From Sycobia sp. Sy_11 (taxonomy: Eukaryota; Arthropoda; Insecta; Hymenoptera; Epichrysomallidae), in the NCBI GenBank assembly GCA_018907035.1, contig JACCIC010000004.1:5993501-6057500 (forward strand): 64,000 nt of DNA, given 5' to 3'. Positions 63,597-64,000 of the stretch are shown one piece after another. The translations under genes were made by a program, and so were the position numbers. Each line of letters starts with the position of its first letter. Position 1 is the first letter of the stretch. The notes below the pieces were generated by a model. That model was not told the origin of the DNA. It saw nothing but the letters and a program-made list of their open reading frames with translations, and made no database searches.

Positions 63597-64000
63597 ATCT
63601 GTAACTGTATTTTATTTATCCAGTGATTTACATTTAACTGTTTGTGCAATTTCAGATATAATGGTGGATGCATCTGCTCCTTTATAGGGGACGGTGGTAG
63701 GGAGGGTTGGACGGAGAGGGGAGGAGGAGGAGGGGGGGCTTCTTTAGAGCGCTGACTTGCAGTATAAAACGGGACAGTTTTAGCGGATTAATCTCCCGTG
63801 ATTCTTCCATAAATTTTTCCGACGGAGCGCGCGCTCGGCGATCGTCCCGCCGTCTATATACGCCTCGCTGTAAGGGTTATTTTATATGTACGCGCAAACA
63901 CACGCACACACGCAATCAATGCTCAGCGAATAAAAAGCTATGATAATCCTGTTTGTTGTATTTTGCGGAATGAAAATTATCATAATAGCTCTGAAGCTAT
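63597..64000. other. Moderately CpG-rich right edge
   Basis: CpG-richer at 63680-63870. A short plus-strand frame (63707-63943) shows no family pattern. Confidence 0.45.

Overview
The window looks like insect nuclear DNA, most likely hymenopteran (ant, bee or wasp). The sequence shows an AT-rich background broken by short CpG-dense blocks, very many long (TA)n, (CT)n/(GA)n and (CA)n tracts, spliceosomal introns, a decayed mariner copy and TTAA/TA-flanked non-autonomous transposons. The order-level assignment is inference: only the atonal-type bHLH protein is diagnostic, and it says 'insect atonal' rather than naming a species. No bacterial, organellar or viral features were seen.

The one gene that can be named with confidence is an atonal (ato) proneural bHLH gene on the + strand at 45883-46866. 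It is a single exon of 327 codons, rich in Gln/His/Gly/Thr runs, with the bHLH at the extreme C-terminus. A CpG-rich promoter region (45300-45880) carries a 20-unit GA tract and an E-box of Atonal-preferred type. The inferred 3'UTR of about 1.3 kb contains an AUUUA-repeat element and six UGUANAUA Pumilio-type sites on the sense strand. The other ~60 kb contain almost no recognisable coding sequence, as expected for the large regulatory territory of a proneural gene.

Left part (1-13 kb): a mariner transposase pseudogene at the left edge (about 18-840); an unrecognised four-exon gene on the - strand (5944-6953) with good splice sites and consistent phases; a weakly supported divergent small membrane-protein gene on the + strand (7126-8288); two adjacent inverted-repeat elements (10922-11105 and 11131-11571); and an intact 40-codon small ORF on the - strand (12625-12747) with an AATAAA just downstream.

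Middle (13-26 kb): a dispersed foldback family occurs in four copies or fragments (about 13640, 16415, 20603 and 25169). The two complete copies are near-palindromes with ~210-240 bp arms. Their central loops carry, on the - strand, a CTGANGA...GAAAC arrangement like the hammerhead ribozyme core known from Penelope-like elements. A 212 bp TA-flanked element lies at 21085-21296.

Right part (26-64 kb): alternating CpG-rich blocks and microsatellites, the ato locus, and a piggyBac-like TTAA-flanked MITE at 61575-61960. GA/CT tracts are denser in the 10 kb around ato than elsewhere.
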